Positions 10,241-20,147 of a stretch of DNA of 26,915 nucleotides are shown here, one piece after another. This DNA is from Byssochlamys sp. IMV 00236 (taxonomy: Eukaryota > Ascomycota > Eurotiomycetes > Eurotiales > Thermoascaceae): NCBI GenBank assembly GCA_001931875.2, contig MSJH02000793.1:182435-209349 (forward strand), given 5' to 3'. Every line of letters starts with the position of its first letter. Position 1 is the stretch's first letter. The position numbers and the translations under genes are program-made. The notes beneath the pieces were generated by a model. The model saw only the letters and a program-made list of their open reading frames with translations. It searched no databases and was not told where the DNA came from.

Positions 10241-11459
10241 ATGTCCTCTTCCAATCTCAACTTCCCCGCTTCCCCGCACACTGTCCAGGTCAGCATCATC
10301 GATAGCACGTCTAAAATCAATGCGCCTTCAGACCGATTCCTGCAACCGCGGATAGATGGATTCGATCGTCTCCTCGCTCCTGCGTTTTCGTTTCTCGTCG
10401 AGAACCAGCGCTCAGGTCGGAAAGTGCTGTTTGACCTGGGAGTGCGAAAGGATTGGGAGAACCTCGCCAAGCCGCTGTATGAGGCGATAGAGGACACTTT
10501 TAAGGTTGAGGTCGAGAAAGATGTTGCACAAATTCTGAGGGAGAATGGCGTGAAGTTGGAGGATGTGGAGGGGATTATCTGGAGGTGAGTAGCATCTGTA
10601 TTGACCCTTTTGTTTACTCTGTAAATCTGCCCTAGATATCGGAATACAGTATCTCGTCTGTCAGACGTGAGTTCTTCTCTCGGATTAATTATTGACTCTT
10701 CCCAGTCACTGGCACTTCGACCACATCGGCGACCCATCCACCTTCCCAGGGTCGACATCCCTAATCGTCGGCCCAGGTATGCCAGCCGCGAAACTGCCTG
10801 GCTACCCCAAAGACCCCAACGGTGCAGTCCGCGAGAGCGATTTCGAGGGCCGTCAGCTCATCGAAATCACCCAGGACAAGTTCGACCTGAGGATCGGCGG
10901 CTTCGGTGCGTACGACTACTTCGGCGACGGATCATTCTACCTCCTCGACGTACCAGGTCATGCCGTAGGCCACATGTGCGGTCTTGCGCGGACTACCTCG
11001 TCCTCAGGCAAAGACACATTCATCCTCATGGGCGCTGATACATGCCACCATGGCGGCCAGTTCAGGCCTTCTGCCCATGTTCCATTACCGGATAGCATCA
11101 TCCCTAATCCCTACTCGTCGCAATCGACGCCCTGCCCAGGCCACATCTTTGAGTACCTCCATCCACATCCTGAGCGATATCGCACAGAGCCCTTCTACCG
11201 CATTCGCGTGAATGAAGACGGGTCCAGCGTCGCGGACAATGTGGCCGCTGCGACGCAGAGTATCGCTCATCTGCAGGAGTTCGACGCTGCAGATGACGTG
11301 TTTATTGTACTCGCACACGACGCAAGTCTGCTGGGCGTGATAGATGTATATCCGAATACCGCGAATGAGTGGAAGGAGAAAGGATGGAAGGATAGGGGCA
11401 GGTGGAGGTTCCTGAGAAGTTGGGATATTGCGAGTGATGTCGGTGTGAATCGTAGTTGA
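10241..11459 (+). CDS. Metallo-beta-lactamase-fold hydrolase (365 aa)
   Basis: Two exons, 10241-10584 and 10706-11459, joined across a 121-nt GTGAGT...CCCAG intron, give a 365-residue protein. The zinc-binding motif spans the splice: S115-H116-W-H118-F-D120-H121. Further expected ligands are H200 within PGHAVGH (200-204), D226 in MGADTCHH, and H319 in VLAHDAS. A FDLG strand lies in the N-terminal half near residue 65. This is the lactonase-like branch of fungal MBL-fold enzymes, related in motif to quorum-quenching lactonases and to PKS-linked thioesterase-type MBLs. The substrate cannot be told from sequence. It has no signal peptide, so it is likely cytosolic. No biosynthetic backbone gene lies nearby, so a role in secondary metabolism is unsupported. 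The intron is long for this genome, but the split motif makes the junction secure. Confidence 0.88.
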
Positions 11460-12662
11460 TGTCTTCGTCATGACAATCAAGGGGAAAATTGTATATGGAA
11501 CTATGATATGCGGTTATAGTATGGAATGATAGGCCTGACTCGGTCAAGATAATATTTCAGGACTCACGAATTGTCGTGCTTTCTGCTACGGGTATGATGT
11601 ATGACTGACGAAGAATACGTCGAAAAGTATTTCCCTCCTAATTACAATTGTCTTCTCGAATGGCAACAGAGACCTTTTGATTCCCATTTCATGGAGATAT
11701 CTCCTTCACACGCGTGAGATAATTTGCTTCTCGAGTAACGTTTTCTTTTTGTGTGGTCTCGCTCATGTTATAATAACGCGTATTTGCTTTGTTTCCTATT
11801 TAGGTAATATCAATATTCACTCGGGTGTATCTATCAGCTGTTATTTCAAAACCGATAGTTTTAGTGGTGTCTGAAGACCACGAGCGACTCAATATTGTAT
11901 GTCAGCGAAGAGAATTAGTATTAGAACCAGTCCCTGAGACATCACCTATGTGAGACCAAGAAGCCTACTTAGCCATAACTTGGAGAACACTACTCTTGAT
12001 ACAAGTCTCCCCTACCAACATCAAGGGTCCATCTCGACTATTAGACTTGGGGCACTTCTCTCCCTGTAGGAAGGCTAAGCCTACTCATTATTGACATATT
12101 TGCTTGATCTCTGCTCCCCTGACCGCGTACATATTCATGAATCATGCATCACATGAAGATCCAGCAAACAACCAGTGAGCAATAAGGAACAAAACTGTCA
12201 CACGAGCGGGTATAATATAAGCATATATTAGTTCCCGAGAGATGAAAATACCTTCCGTAATTAGAAAAACTTACTACAAGTTTATTTTGCCGTTGTTGGA
12301 GTTAACTAGTTAATACGGGGAAGCGCGTCTGGGGAGGATCTATCATGGAGACTACAGCACATGATGTTAGCAGTATAGGATACTCTCGAATATGAAACTG
12401 AGCTATATATAGACTATTCATTAGCCACATGGGCGTAGGGTACATGGTCCTTCAATTAATACAAATATGGTTCAAGACCGCCGGACTCCATTCTTCCAAT
12501 CGAGGCCAGGATTAAACTAGATAACAAGGGAGCCATGATGCAACCTTTCAATAGGGTATCTTCTTTTTTTTGCCAGAAATAAAACAAAATGTGCCTGCCC
12601 TAAAAACCGAAGAGAGTGTACGAAAGAGCATTATAACAAAATGGAAATATATGACTTCCTTT
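11460..12662. other. Intergenic, nothing recognised
   Basis: Between the tail of the hydrolase gene and the tail of the rhodopsin-domain gene (convergent). A 65-codon frame at 11677-11874 has no recognisable features. Composition is intermediate, without long repeats. The outer parts presumably carry the two 3' untranslated regions. Confidence 0.6.
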
Positions 12663-13950
12663 TCACCCATCATATGTGGCCTGGACATGAACTGTCTTCA
12701 TGATACCTAATGGAACGGCATCGCCCTCTTTCAGTGCGTCGGCATGAACGATAGCTTCCGTCTCACTATCCATGGGGTAGTAGCGGGAATTGCTGGCCTT
12801 GCTGCTGAGGGGTTGAATCTTGGAGTTCTTCCCGTAGCCGGCACCCCAGTGCGAAGCACCACCGGATCGCTGTCCAGACGAGTCGTTGCCGTTTCGCACG
12901 AATTTGACGAAACCAGGCAGTAGCGGAATGGCGCCAGAAAGAGTGACAGAGGTAACTTCGGCAATGCTATAGTTATATATATATATCAGTATATATACCG
13001 TCATCATCTAGCGCTATAAGATCACTTACGCCCATAGACCGACCGGCATGATTGCATAGGTGAAGTCTTCGGTTTGAGTGAGCAGAACACTGTACACTAG
13101 ACGGATCACACTCGAGACGATGGACCTATTGACTGTCAGAAAGGTTAATCCAATCGATGAAGTAGGGCGATCCGTACAAGACACTAGTCCCGAAAATAAT
13201 ACTCAGAACAATTTTACTCTTCGTCGGTAACTGTAGCTGCATAATCACAGCCACCGGGAGCACCAACATAGACACGTCTGACAAGACGTTCAATACGGAA
13301 CTCGCAATGAGGGAAGCGGAGGAAGAAGCGCAATGACCGGGCACAGATGGATCCCAAATCTTCTTACGCGGAATGCAGGTGAAGATGAAACTCAACATGA
13401 GACCAAGATAGGTGGGAATGTTGAGCCACAGGATGACCTCGTGCATCCAGTATAGTGTTCCTTTCTTGCCGACGACGAAGATGCGTTTGATTTGGAGTAG
13501 CATGGCAACTTTGGCGCCCAGGATAGTGGGGCAGTAGACGACTTCGATGAGATTTGAGAACTACAGAAAAATCGTCAAGATACGTCTCTGTACGGATCAC
13601 GTTTTCTTTTGGCAATAGTCATCACTTACCTCGATGATGTGCATCACATGAGACTCTGGCACATTCCACATGTGTACACCTTGTCCCCAGGCCGTTGCTT
13701 TGATCATCATCCCCGTCCATGAGATAAGCCCCATCACCGAGAGGATCAGAATCAACTCTTCCAGCTGCATCGCCCTCAGGATTCGAGCCTTGACAAACAA
13801 ACGGAATATCACCGCAAATATCGACAAGCTTAGACAGACTGCGGCAGTGAGATACATCCACTTATTCAAATTCGGTGGATTGTCGAAGTTGGTGACATAT
13901 CCCGGCGGGGGTTGCAACCCCGGGACCTTGTCCAAGTCGGTTGCAGTCAT
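12663..13950 (-). CDS. Fungal rhodopsin-domain seven-helix membrane protein (367 aa)
   Basis: Four exons: 13950-13630, 13560-13178, 13125-13030 and 12966-12663. The introns of 69, 52 and 63 nt have GTAAGT, GTACGG and GTAAGT donors, and the frame closes exactly at 367 residues. The family (fungal rhodopsin domain, SAT4/PTH11-adjacent) is recognised by seven hydrophobic segments and by the extracellular-loop pattern FTCIPRKKIWDPSVPGHC with its paired cysteines. The seventh-helix region reads MPVGLWAIAEVTS, followed by a soluble Ser/Gly-rich tail of about 70 residues. Such proteins sit in plasma or internal membranes, and most have no known ligand. There is no retinal-binding Lys motif to suggest true opsin activity. 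The second intron donor is weak but needed to keep the SVLSIVSSVIRLVYS helix in frame. Confidence 0.85.
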
Positions 13951-14501
13951 CGTGATCGCAAATTATGGAGTAGCAGCTTGTATACGAGGCTCTATCAGAC
14001 AGCGTTCATATCCAGCTGGCCACTGTTCGTCAAAAAAAGGTTCATGACAAAGCAGGAGGGCAGCAGCCAAGGTCGGTGGATGTTGTTACATATGTATCTC
14101 TATACTCCACCCGTTTTTTTCGAGGCCCTTTCGTCCGACACCAGGGGGGGCTTCTATGATGCGACGCAGAGCTGATGGAAAACAGCCAGATGGGGAAAGC
14201 TCTCACACGGCAAGTGGCAACGCAACGGTGCTAAAGTTTAAAGATACCGTTATGGATACTAACTATATAGCAAGGTTTTACCGTCTGATCAGGCTCTCTT
14301 TAAGGGGCAAGTTGGTGGTCCTGTCATGCATAATTTAAATTCACTCTGCCGTGTTCCTCGTGGAGACCATCCACTGCATGAAACATGGCACGACGGGCAG
14401 AGTCCACTTTCCAGAAAAGCCGGCACGCCGCTTCTCCAGCAAGCGTCCATTAGCGCCGTTGCTGAAGGTTACAGACCCCTGAAGAACAAGGTATATAGCA
14501 G
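13951..14501. other. Upstream region of rhodopsin-domain gene
   Basis: No gene recognised. The first few hundred bases to the right of 13950 should hold the promoter of the minus-strand membrane-protein gene. I see no clear TATA box. Confidence 0.5.
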
Positions 14502-15002
14502 ATGATCCAGCCCGTCGGTCAAGTTGAAGAAAGGTTAATTGAGCTTAACATGGAGACTAGGATAACGACCAGTCTCGGTAGTCAAGTCTCCCGGCATCTA
14601 GTAGTCTTCCCGTTTGCGCCTAGCCAGCTGGCGAGTTATACGAACCAGCTCCAGAGCAAATTGCGAGTTATACGAGAGGAGGAGTCGATTAAGCGACGCG
14701 GCGTCCGGGAGCCTTTCCGCAGTGGGTATTTAGTCGCTGGGGACCGAGTGTTTCCCGGGTCCATCGAATTACGCTTTATACCAAGCGCCAACACGGTATA
14801 CCGGTCAGAAAGTAGTAGTGGCGAGCCCGACGACAAAACACTTTCCGAGCAGACTGGATGGTATCTAGATACCTGGTCGAGGAGAAGACTTAGCAGGTCA
14901 GAAAAGGCATCACTAAGGCCTTCCCGTCCTCAGTATCTATTTAGATGGTTCTTCTTCTCGGAAAGTGATATGGCTGGAGGAGGATCGAGAATAGTTCCCT
15001 AG
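14502..15002 (+). CDS. Unassigned ORF, 166 aa, doubtful
   Basis: An ATG-to-TAG frame of 166 codons, the longest unassigned one in the 2.9-kb gap between genes. The product is rich in Arg, Ser and Glu, has no signal peptide or membrane segment, and matches no family I recognise. A short duplication, GCGAGTTATACGA, occurs at 14631-14643 and 14663-14675 inside it. It could be a lineage-specific gene, a fragment of a decayed gene, or chance. Confidence 0.25.
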   Translation: MIQPVGQVEERLIELNMETRITTSLGSQVSRHLVVFPFAPSQLASYTNQLQSKLRVIREEESIKRRGVREPFRSGYLVAGDRVFPGSIELRFIPSANTVYRSESSSGEPDDKTLSEQTGWYLDTWSRRRLSRSEKASLRPSRPQYLFRWFFFSESDMAGGGSRIVP

Positions 15003-15489
15003 GTAAATACGGAGTACGTATTCCCCGCTGGAAGACGGACCCGTCCAGTAACTAACTATCTATCTATCTAATACCATAGTTATACTCATCGAGGTTCTTC
15101 CAACTTGCCAAGTCTCTCATTGCCACCAGCCAGCATTATTATTGTTATATCATGGGGTAGTTATCCGGGGTAGACATACATACAATGTCCTCGTCCTGTC
15201 CGGCTGTCAGCTAATTACACCATAAATTGTTATGCTACCTATCAGATAACTCTATAACCTGGACCTGTGGGCATTGACTTCTCGGCTGTGGCCCTTCCCG
15301 TGGTACTGCTTCAGCCATAACTACCGCCTGTGGGACTTAGCGAGGGAACCGTTTGAGACAAGCACCAGTATTAATGGGTACGTTCCCACCCTGTCGCGTT
15401 ATGGGCAAGCTGCTAGCCTACCAGGTCCACAATCTATTCGAGGTAATAATTGAGTTGTGCCAGTAGTATCTACTTCGAAAGGCGAATAA

Positions 15490-15522
15490 TACGGAGTACG
15501 GAGTAATAATAATAATAATAAT
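15490..15522. repeat. TACGGAGTACGGAGTAA plus (TAA)n
   Basis: Two overlapping copies of TACGGAGTA (15490-15506) run straight into a TAA microsatellite (15504-15522). Single copies occur at 15008-15017 and at 26820-26828. From general knowledge, this motif is common between genes in Aspergillus and Penicillium genomes. Confidence 0.7.
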
Positions 15523-15537
15523 GAGTGCATGATAGAA

Positions 15538-15577
15538 CTGGGTCCTCTTCCCTGTCGTCGCTGTCAAGAGGACCCAG
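15538..15577. repeat. 12-bp inverted repeat, 16-nt loop
   Basis: CTGGGTCCTCTT at 15538-15549 is exactly complementary to AAGAGGACCCAG at 15566-15577. A second weaker pair, GGGAGC/GCTCCC, follows at about 15585-15603. No gene ends here, so a transcription terminator is unlikely. It may be the remnant of a small inverted-repeat element. Confidence 0.7.
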
Positions 15578-16840
15578 AAATTGGGAGCTGGAACAGGCTC
15601 CCGCTGTCATCTATGAGATCCGTTGATCTACTGCGTACTCTGCAGCAAAAAGCGAAAAGTTTACTAGATATTAGATGGCTCATCTAGTCCCTATTAGGAA
15701 TGTGTGGGAGACTGCCAGGTGCCCGGGCGGCCCCAGTAGCCGAGCGATCTTAGGTGGAACTTCTTAGGTACAGCGTACACTTTGGGTATCTGCTCGGCAA
15801 GATTCTATTTTCAATTCAGATCAGCAGAAACTTCCGCAAAGATGGACGCCACTATTGAATTGTGCGTGTCTTGTGGAATGCTTAGCACTGGTATAATCGT
15901 TATACAATGCCATATACATAATTAACTAGTTTAACTATTGCCTCAATCAATCTTACTACTACACAAATATATGTATGTACTGTAGATACATGTATCTGCA
16001 TGAAGCGTACAGGACCCGTGTTTGCAGCAAATTCCTGCAGAATTACGAGGGTGAAACCGTTTAAACTTCAGCAGCCTGAGAATGGAGCCGTAGGAGTCGT
16101 CACCTTCACGAGGCTATTGCCTCATAGTCTGGTTCAGGGGTTCAATTCGCAATAATGAAGGTTGAGATAATAGCAAACTTGGTAGTTAGTGCGGTACTCA
16201 AAATCTTAACAGGGCGATATTATGATAAGGGTATGTACGATTCGACGTGATATGCGATATTCCTGCCTGTTCGTATTTAGAGTAGAGAACCACGGAAAGA
16301 TCTAGGGCCCTTTCCGTTCGGGTGTTAACTTCCCTGAGTCTAGAACAGCCGAATATGACTAGTTTATTAGATCGTAAACAACAACACTCGGTGTCGAAGA
16401 TCATACCATAGATAGACAGGGGCAACATCGCCTGAGTATTGTGGCGGCTGTGGCCACACCGCATCGTGAAGAGGCTGAAGGGCTGAAGGGCTGAGTTCCC
16501 CTTCCCCCCCCCCCCCTAAAAAAAGGTTATAAACCACAAAGCGTCACGAATCTTGACCTAAAATGGGAAAGTGAAATCGACTCAAACGTCGCACATATTT
16601 GCTATCTAGTTTTTCATTGTATGTGTTCATTTTGTGAAGAAATATATTGGTGAAACAGAAGTATTCAAGGGGTATCAAAAGCCTGATGATTGCCGCTCCC
16701 ATGCAACCCTCCCCGCCGCCCTCTGTCCATGTCGTGTCTCTTGGGTTCATGGCTTTGACAGTCCATATTGGCCCTCATGAAGGAGGACTACGGATCTGAG
16801 AGCTTAATCCTAAACAGTAGTCGGTCAAGCCGGACCTACA

Positions 16841-18123
16841 TTAAGCGAATTTCCTGTGGATCACCTCAGGATCCTCGTGCCACTCATCCGCGCTGACCCA
16901 CATCTGGATAAAAGATATATTAGCAGACGCCCTCGAAGGTGACTTGCGAGGTACACGATATAGGGGCTTATCTTACCTTTCTGAATGTATTCAATCCCGC
17001 CAGGATACCTCCTCCAATCCAGGTAGTGTACTTTCGTTCTGCAGGTGCAGAAATTCTGATCTTCATGTCCTCGACGGCGAGTCTCTTGATCTCGCGCATC
17101 AGACGATCTGGGAAGTTCTTACATAGAGTCGAACCGCCAGAGAGGACGATATTCAGGTACAGCGACTTGCGGAGATCCAAGTCCGTGCGGGCAATAGCAT
17201 CCTGCACAATCTGGTGGACACCGGGATACTCGAGGCCAATGATCTCTGGGTCGAAGAGGATCTCAGGAGCGCGATAACGTTCTTGGCCAATCTATAATGG
17301 TATTAGCTCTGGCCAATTCTCCTTTACTAAGAAAAGCCATCTTCCCAAAACGTACCTTGATTTTGTGGCCGTCGGGAAGAACATAATCTACCGTCTTAGA
17401 TTCCGATTTGTGGTAGCTGTTCATCCAGTCTTTCTCCTCCCGCTTTGGATCCAATGACACGTAGCACACCTTCTCCTTGATCTGCCGCACGACCTCCTTC
17501 TCTGCGCTTGTGTGCAGGACGTGGCCGTTCTTCCGCAGCAGCAGTTGCATCTGCTCAGTCACGTCTCGACCTGCCACGTCTATTCGCCGTATACTGTTTG
17601 GTACGGCGAAACCCTCGTACACCGGCACTGCATGCGAGACTCCGTCTCCTGAGTCCAGAACGACGCCCGTTGTCCGCCCAGAAGCGTACAGAGACAGCAC
17701 GGCTTGGATCGACGTGTATAAGGCGGGGATGTTGAATGTTTCGAACATAATCTGGGCGGCGATGTCGCGGTTCTTGCGGGGGTTCAACGGCGGCTCGGTC
17801 AGGAGAACCGGATGCTCTTCGGGAAGCGTCTTCAATTCGCTCTCGTAGACATGATGCCATATTTTCTCCATATCATCCCAGTCCGTAACAATTCCATGCT
17901 CCAACGGATATCGAATCTTCAAGAGACCCCGTAGTTCTTGCGCCCGCTGTCCGATAAACACGTCTCCTTCCAGACCACCCGCCATCACGCGCGGGTGTTT
18001 CGGTCGCCCGACAAAGGAGGGGAAGTAACATGACGGGATTTCTTCTCCTGCGAAGCCTGCGCGTATCGTACCGCTCCCGTTGTCTATGACAATCGGAACA
18101 TTGTGAAGAGTGGCTTCCGCCAT
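16841..18123 (-). CDS. nudK: Actin-related protein Arp1 (centractin), dynactin subunit
   Basis: Three exons, 18123-17356, 17291-16977 and 16903-16841, with introns of 64 and 73 nt, encode 381 residues, the usual Arp1 length. The N-terminal nucleotide-binding loop reads [19 protein letters not shown]. Later landmarks are [32 protein letters not shown], the second phosphate loop [10 protein letters not shown], and the C-terminal ending [13 protein letters not shown], which separates Arp1 from conventional actin. Arp1 forms the short filament of dynactin, which links cargo and nuclei to dynein; in Aspergillus nidulans the orthologue is nudK, required for nuclear migration. The open frame continues upstream of 18123, but the family starts with a short segment before HNVPIV, so the ATG at 18123 is preferred. 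It lies in tandem with alg13 upstream, with 974 bp between. Confidence 0.95.
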
Positions 18124-19097
18124 AGCGACAAGATCGAAGGATAGATCGGGGGTGTTTGCGATTGGGACAGGGTGGCAGAGGCGGCAAACGCGTGGGGTGA
18201 GATGCCGCCGCGCCTTTGCTCCAGTAGACAGAAGACAGAGAAGAATCAAGGCCCGCTAACAATCCAGATATGGCATCGACATCCAGAAGGGACGCGTTAT
18301 GTGGCGGAGGATTCAATTATTCGACGTCGGGGGGCAGTCCGCGGACAAAGTCGCTCCAGGAGTTGTCCCAACTTTCCGTGCCGTCAACAAGGAGCTTGGG
18401 CCAACACGGAGACCCGACAGCCACGCGGAACATCTAGTTATTACTTCTTGATCATCTATGTTCTCTCTATCTGTGGATGCAATTGCTTTCAGCTCAATCC
18501 TGTGATTGAAAGATTGTGATCGAGCATTTTCCTAAGCATTAGATACATGCAGTCCCTACTGGTCGAAATAAACACGCATTATCCATCAGAAGTTTCCCTT
18601 CCAGGCTAAAAAAGCAGTACCACCTGGTAGAGCGCCAAAACACCAGAAGACTCCTCCAATTCACTTTTTGTTTTCATTTTTTTATTTTGCTCTTAATCAA
18701 ACCGAACTGAGAAATATGCCGAAGATTGCATTGTTGTTGAAGTCCAAAGCCTGGGCCTAATCGCTCGGGTTCAATTGCAAGATGTTACTGGTGTGGTCCA
18801 GGGTTGCATATCAGGTTACGGAGTCACTGGAAGGTCTGCTGGTTCAAAGACAGATGTTAATCGTGACCATGGGGTGCTCCTCAGCATCATACAGCTGGCG
18901 GCGACGGGTGCTGTTACGGCGCTCCTGGCGGGCGGGAACACAGTCCGGGCATTGGCAGTCAGTATCCTGAGGGGTTCCTGGGTTATTCTGAGCTGGACGA
19001 GCCCGGGCTGGCGCTGCTGAGACAGGCACATTGATGTTCACCGTGTAGCCACCTCCACGGGAAGGGTAAGTAACAGGGGGACGTGGATAGAAACCCT
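18124..19097. other. nudK upstream region and 3' side of alg13
   Basis: Holds the promoter of the minus-strand nudK gene (adjacent to 18123) and the 3' region of alg13. T-rich sequence lies at about 18665-18690. No gene is securely identified. The part at 18820-19097 is more GC-rich and has an unusually long minus-strand open frame, listed separately. Confidence 0.6.
18844..19097 (-). other. GC-rich open frame just downstream of alg13
   Basis: About 84 codons are open on the minus strand directly after the alg13 stop, ending in TGA at 18844. The product is Pro/Arg-rich with a CQCPDC motif and two similar hydrophobic pieces (YTVNINVPV near its start and MVTINICL at its end). No ATG lies near the 5' end, and an in-frame stop sits just upstream, so it would need splicing. 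A 35-nt GTAATG...GAAG segment would join it in frame to the alg13 C-terminus, but that is very short for a fungal intron. It could be an alternative exon, a separate small gene, or chance. Confidence 0.2.
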
Positions 19098-19813
19098 TCA
19101 ATCAACAAAACCCATCTCGTCAGCCATTACCTCCGCCAGTGCGTTTTTGGTTCTTGCCTCCTTCGCGCTGCGCGGCCAGTTATGCAAATAGTAGCGGAGA
19201 TCCTCCGCCCTCTGAACAGCATCGTCAACATCCCTAACAAGACGTCAGTGCTGTAACCACCCATATTTTCACAAAGGGACTGACACATACTGCAAATGAC
19301 AAGCAGCAACGTATCCATTTTTCTGGAGCTGTTGAGCCAGCTCTTCCTGGTGATTGTCCTGAAGACTAGGATTGGGCACAACTACAATGGGAACAGAAAT
19401 ACGAATTGCTTCCAAAATAGTGCCAGTGCCTGGAGAGAATGATGTCAACAATGTTTATGCATCTGGAGTCTGGGGATCAGACCTGCATGACTGAGGATCA
19501 TTCCTTCCTCACGACCTTCTTCTTCATTCTGCTTGGTCAGATGGATGATTTTTTCGAGACCCTCCTTCTTGAAATCAAAACCGTTGATCTCCAGGCCATG
19601 GCGTCCAGAGCTCCGAGGAGGATGGTCTTGGAGAAACTTGTCAAGGATGGGACGTCCTCCTTTACCATACTGGATAAGCAGGTTGGTGTAATCGAACCTT
19701 TCCAGCTGGACCAGAAAAGAGTCCTCTAAGACTTTGTGCAGCAGCGCGTCAAAGTCAGCCGTAGCTCCGATAGTGACGAAGCACAGCTTCTTGGGCGAAG
19801 CGCGAGTCCCCAT
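19098..19813 (-). CDS. alg13: Alg13, UDP-GlcNAc transferase catalytic subunit (201 aa)
   Basis: Three exons, 19813-19483, 19429-19291 and 19233-19098, with introns of 53 and 57 nt, close in frame at 201 residues, near the yeast length. The fold starts KLCFVTIGATADFDALL. The GT28-type sugar-nucleotide site follows as GMILSHAGTGTILEAI around residues 103-118, spanning the first splice, and PNPSLQDNHQEELAQQL around 126-142. Alg13 is soluble. With the membrane protein Alg14 it adds the second N-acetylglucosamine to the dolichol-linked oligosaccharide on the cytosolic face of the ER, an essential step of N-glycosylation. Alg14 is not in this window. It is transcribed divergently from rsm24. Confidence 0.93.
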
Positions 19814-20147
19814 CCTTCAGGATTTCCAGATTAGGAAGTACCTGGTCCGGGCTGTCTACTTCAGTTCAGCTCAACCACGACAGGATAAAGATGCAGCAAT
19901 CCAAAAGAGTCAGTCAAGAAGCACACTTGTGAGCAAAAAGAACACCGCCAAGTGTCTGGAGAAGTGAAGCAGGACAACTGACAGCTCAACAAAGCTCGCG
20001 GGGTGTTCTTTCTGGGGGACCGGAGCGACGTTTTCCCGATCCCGTTAGCGCATCCGTGCCGACGGGCGATCTCCGACAAAACATCCGGCGAGCGCAGGCA
20101 AAGAGACAGGAAAAAAGGCCTGTCGTTGTTCTCTCTCATCAGCAACA
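19814..20147. promoter_or_regulatory. Divergent promoter between alg13 and rsm24
   Basis: The start codons face away from each other across 334 bp, so both promoters must lie here or overlap. A pyrimidine-rich stretch, TTGTTCTCTCTCATC, precedes the rsm24 ATG (about 20126-20140), a common fungal start-site feature. GC-rich sequence with CGGAG/CCGG motifs lies at 20018-20095. No TATA box is evident, fitting housekeeping genes. Confidence 0.6.

Larger units (their letters stand above)
15003..16840. other. Long intergenic stretch with repeats, no gene
   Basis: Nothing coding is supported. It includes (CTAT)n at 15057-15070, two TACGGAGTAC sites, a hairpin at 15538-15577, a 14-bp palindrome AGATACATGTATCT at 15984-15997, three tandem GGCTGAAG units at 16473-16495 and a C13 run at 16504-16516. 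The right 300 bp or so probably form the 3' region of the Arp1 gene. Confidence 0.6.

Noticed and set aside
10636..10666. A separate 31-nt exon in the hydrolase gene as the main model
   Set aside because: It shifts the frame and destroys the HxHxDH motif; kept only as a possible poison exon.
11677..11874. 65-codon plus frame between the hydrolase and rhodopsin-domain genes
   Set aside because: Short, composition-driven hydrophobic product with no signal peptide pattern or homologous motif.
16125..16160. tRNA-like GGTTCAGGGGTTCAATTC B-box resemblance
   Set aside because: No matching A box, acceptor stem or anticodon arm could be folded around it.
18124..18249. N-terminal extension of Arp1 from the upstream in-frame ATG
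   Set aside because: Arp1 proteins begin shortly before the HNVPIV-like segment; the extra 42 residues resemble untranslated sequence.
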